This document shows, in pieces, positions 4,858 through 5,668 of a DNA stretch of 5,668 bases (within the stretch, counting starts at the first letter, position 1; every line of letters starts with the position of its first letter). Location of the stretch: contig CAMFIW010000220.1 in assembly GCA_945952355.1 (NCBI GenBank), forward strand, positions 1 to 5,668. The letters are read 5' to 3'. A program made the translations under genes and the position numbers. The DNA comes from an uncultured Phenylobacterium sp. (lineage in GTDB: Bacteria; Pseudomonadota; Alphaproteobacteria; Caulobacterales; Caulobacteraceae). The notes under the pieces are model-generated. The model did not search any database and had not been told where the DNA came from. It was given only the letters and a program-made list of their open reading frames with translations.

Positions 4858-5364
4858 ATGCGCCGTCCCGCCGCCCTACTCGTCCTCGCCGCCTCCGCCG
4901 CCGCGCTTGCCGCCTGCGGCAAGTCGGGAGGACAGGCGACGGGATCTGAGAGCAACGCCGGGGCTCCGGCATCCGCGCCGGCCGAGCTCACCGACACCCA
5001 GAAGGCCGCGCTCGTGGCCGAGTTGCCCGCCCCCTACAACAAGGGTGATGTCGCCCACGGCAAGACGGTCTTCCTGATCTGCAAGTCCTGCCACACCACC
5101 ATCCAGGGCGGCTCCGACATGACCGGCCCGAATCTCTGGGGCGTATTCGGGCGCAAGGCAGGCGCCGAAGGCAGCTTCAAGTATTCCGACGGCCTGAAGG
5201 CCGCGGGCTGGACCTGGGACGCAGAACGCCTCGATCACTGGATCGCCGATCCGAAGACGGTCGTGCCCGGCACCAAGATGTCCTTCGTCGGGGTCAAAAA
5301 CCCTCAGGATCGCATCGATCTGATCGCCTATCTGAAGACCGAGACCAGCGCCCCTGCAAAATAG
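4858..5364 (+). CDS. Class I c-type cytochrome, lipoprotein-anchored
   Basis: This periplasmic-side electron carrier has one covalently bound haem. The 168-residue product begins with a lipoprotein signal ending in the lipobox LAAC, so the mature protein would start at a lipidated C20. A Ala/Gly/Ser/Pro-rich linker follows (about 21-45). The haem site is CKSCH (C75, C78, axial H79), and the Met ligand is M141 in VPGTKMSFVG. GPNLWGVFGRKAG (90-102), YSDGLKAAGWTW and RIDLIAYLK place it with mitochondrial-type cytochrome c / c2, functionally like CycM, which links the bc1 complex to oxidases. Here the anchor appears to be lipid instead of a transmembrane helix (inference). ATG 4858 is chosen over ATG 4813 because GGAGAG (4848-4853) lies 4 nt upstream and the lipoprotein signal starts there. 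It stands alone or as the last gene of the preceding cluster. Confidence 0.93.
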   Translation: MRRPAALLVLAASAAALAACGKSGGQATGSESNAGAPASAPAELTDTQKAALVAELPAPYNKGDVAHGKTVFLICKSCHTTIQGGSDMTGPNLWGVFGRKAGAEGSFKYSDGLKAAGWTWDAERLDHWIADPKTVVPGTKMSFVGVKNPQDRIDLIAYLKTETSAPAK

Positions 5365-5367
5365 GCG

Positions 5368-5400
5368 GCCGCATCGTCAAACAATCTTGACGTGTGCGGC
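5368..5400 (+). terminator. Hairpin directly after the cytochrome gene, probable terminator
   Basis: Starting 3 nt after the stop codon, GCCGCA (5368-5373) pairs with TGCGGC (5395-5400) and CGTCAA (5375-5380) with TTGACG (5387-5392) around an ACAATC loop. T5374 can wobble with G5394, leaving one bulged T. This makes about 13 pairs. The downstream AACTGTTCTC is only slightly T-rich, so it may protect the 3' end or assist termination. Confidence 0.5.
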
Positions 5401-5607
5401 AACTGTTCTCAAATTGAGTAGTCGTCGCCTGAAGAGCATCCATGGCGGCGATGCGTCCGGCTTCACCCACCGGGCGCGGCGGGTTCCCCCAGCCCGCTGG
5501 CGCGAGGGCCGCGGTCACCCCAAGGGCCGCGGCCTGCGCAATTCAGGAATCGCCGCCAAGCTGCATTCGATCGCCCCGGCCGCGTGACGCGGCTCGGAAT
5601 GCGCCGC
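5401..5607. other. Intergenic region with no convincing gene
   Basis: Short open frames exist on both strands. On the plus strand one starts at TTG 5387, and another starts at ATG 5442 and stays open to the window end, but its composition is Pro/Arg/Ala-rich like frame-shifted GC-rich DNA. AGGGCCGCGG occurs twice (5505-5514 and 5523-5532), and GGCCGCGGCC (5525-5534) is a perfect palindrome. The region should also contain the end of the minus-strand transcript that comes in from the right. Confidence 0.4.
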
Positions 5608-5668
5608 CTATTCCGCGGCGTTGGCCAACCGCGCCTGTTCGGCCTCCTCGAACGCCTCGATCCGCCGG
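5608..5668 (-). CDS. C-terminal end of an unidentified minus-strand gene, partial
   Basis: The last 19 codons and a TAG stop (complement of 5608-5610) are visible; the rest lies beyond the window. The residues read RRIEAFEEAEQARLANAAE, a charged, probably helical tail. Of the 19 sense codons, 17 end in G or C, as expected of a real gene here, and the composition is far more protein-like than any plus-strand frame. The family cannot be recognised from this fragment. It converges on the cytochrome gene. Confidence 0.6.
   Translation of the reverse strand, partial: RRIEAFEEAEQARLANAAE

Noticed and set aside
5387..5587. Possible 66-residue basic small protein starting at TTG
   Set aside because: It has no Shine-Dalgarno, its start is an arm of the post-cytochrome hairpin, and its composition matches chance open frames in this DNA.
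5442..5668. Plus-strand frame from ATG 5442 open to the window end
   Set aside because: It has a weak AAGAG upstream, but the product is Pro/Arg/Ala-rich without structure, and it lies antisense to the better minus-strand C-terminus at 5608-5668.

Overview
The window is GC-rich (roughly two thirds or more G+C) with strongly GC-biased third codon positions. It looks like chromosomal DNA of an alphaproteobacterium, most likely of the Caulobacterales or a neighbouring order. The grounds are two proteins with PEPxxWA-type C-terminal sorting signals, a palindromic CCCTCCG...CCTCCCCCAACGGGGG intergenic element of a kind I associate with Caulobacter/Brevundimonas/Phenylobacterium-like genomes, and a membrane-anchored class I cytochrome c. 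The lineage is inferred from style and not proven.

Layout. Positions 1-70 hold the palindromic element and perhaps the last codons of an upstream gene. A potI-like polyamine ABC permease follows (67-855, +). Facing it is an amidase-signature hydrolase (852-2264, -); the two stop codons share one CTAG. A 103-bp divergent intergenic region (2265-2367) separates the amidase from a secreted PEP-CTERM protein (2368-3009, +). A tRNA-Thr(TGT) gene lies at 3120-3195. A structured leader then precedes a second, unrelated PEP-CTERM protein (3363-4310, +) built from a basic domain, a Pro/Thr linker and a Pro-Gly-Thr collagen-like tract. Only 2 bp later starts a YaiI/YqxD (DUF188) protein (4313-4774, +), then a lipoprotein cytochrome c (4858-5364, +) followed by a good hairpin. 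About 240 bp with no convincing gene come next, and the C-terminal end of a minus-strand gene (5608 to the window end) closes the window.

How the genes relate. The permease needs an ATP-binding protein, a second permease and a periplasmic binding protein that would lie to the left. The two PEP-CTERM proteins share an almost identical sorting signal and would be substrates of an exosortase that is not in this window. The cytochrome would carry electrons on the periplasmic face of the membrane. I see no mobile element, CRISPR array or defence island, and nothing that amounts to a clearly new multi-gene system. The least ordinary material is the second PEP-CTERM gene with its repeats and its leader.
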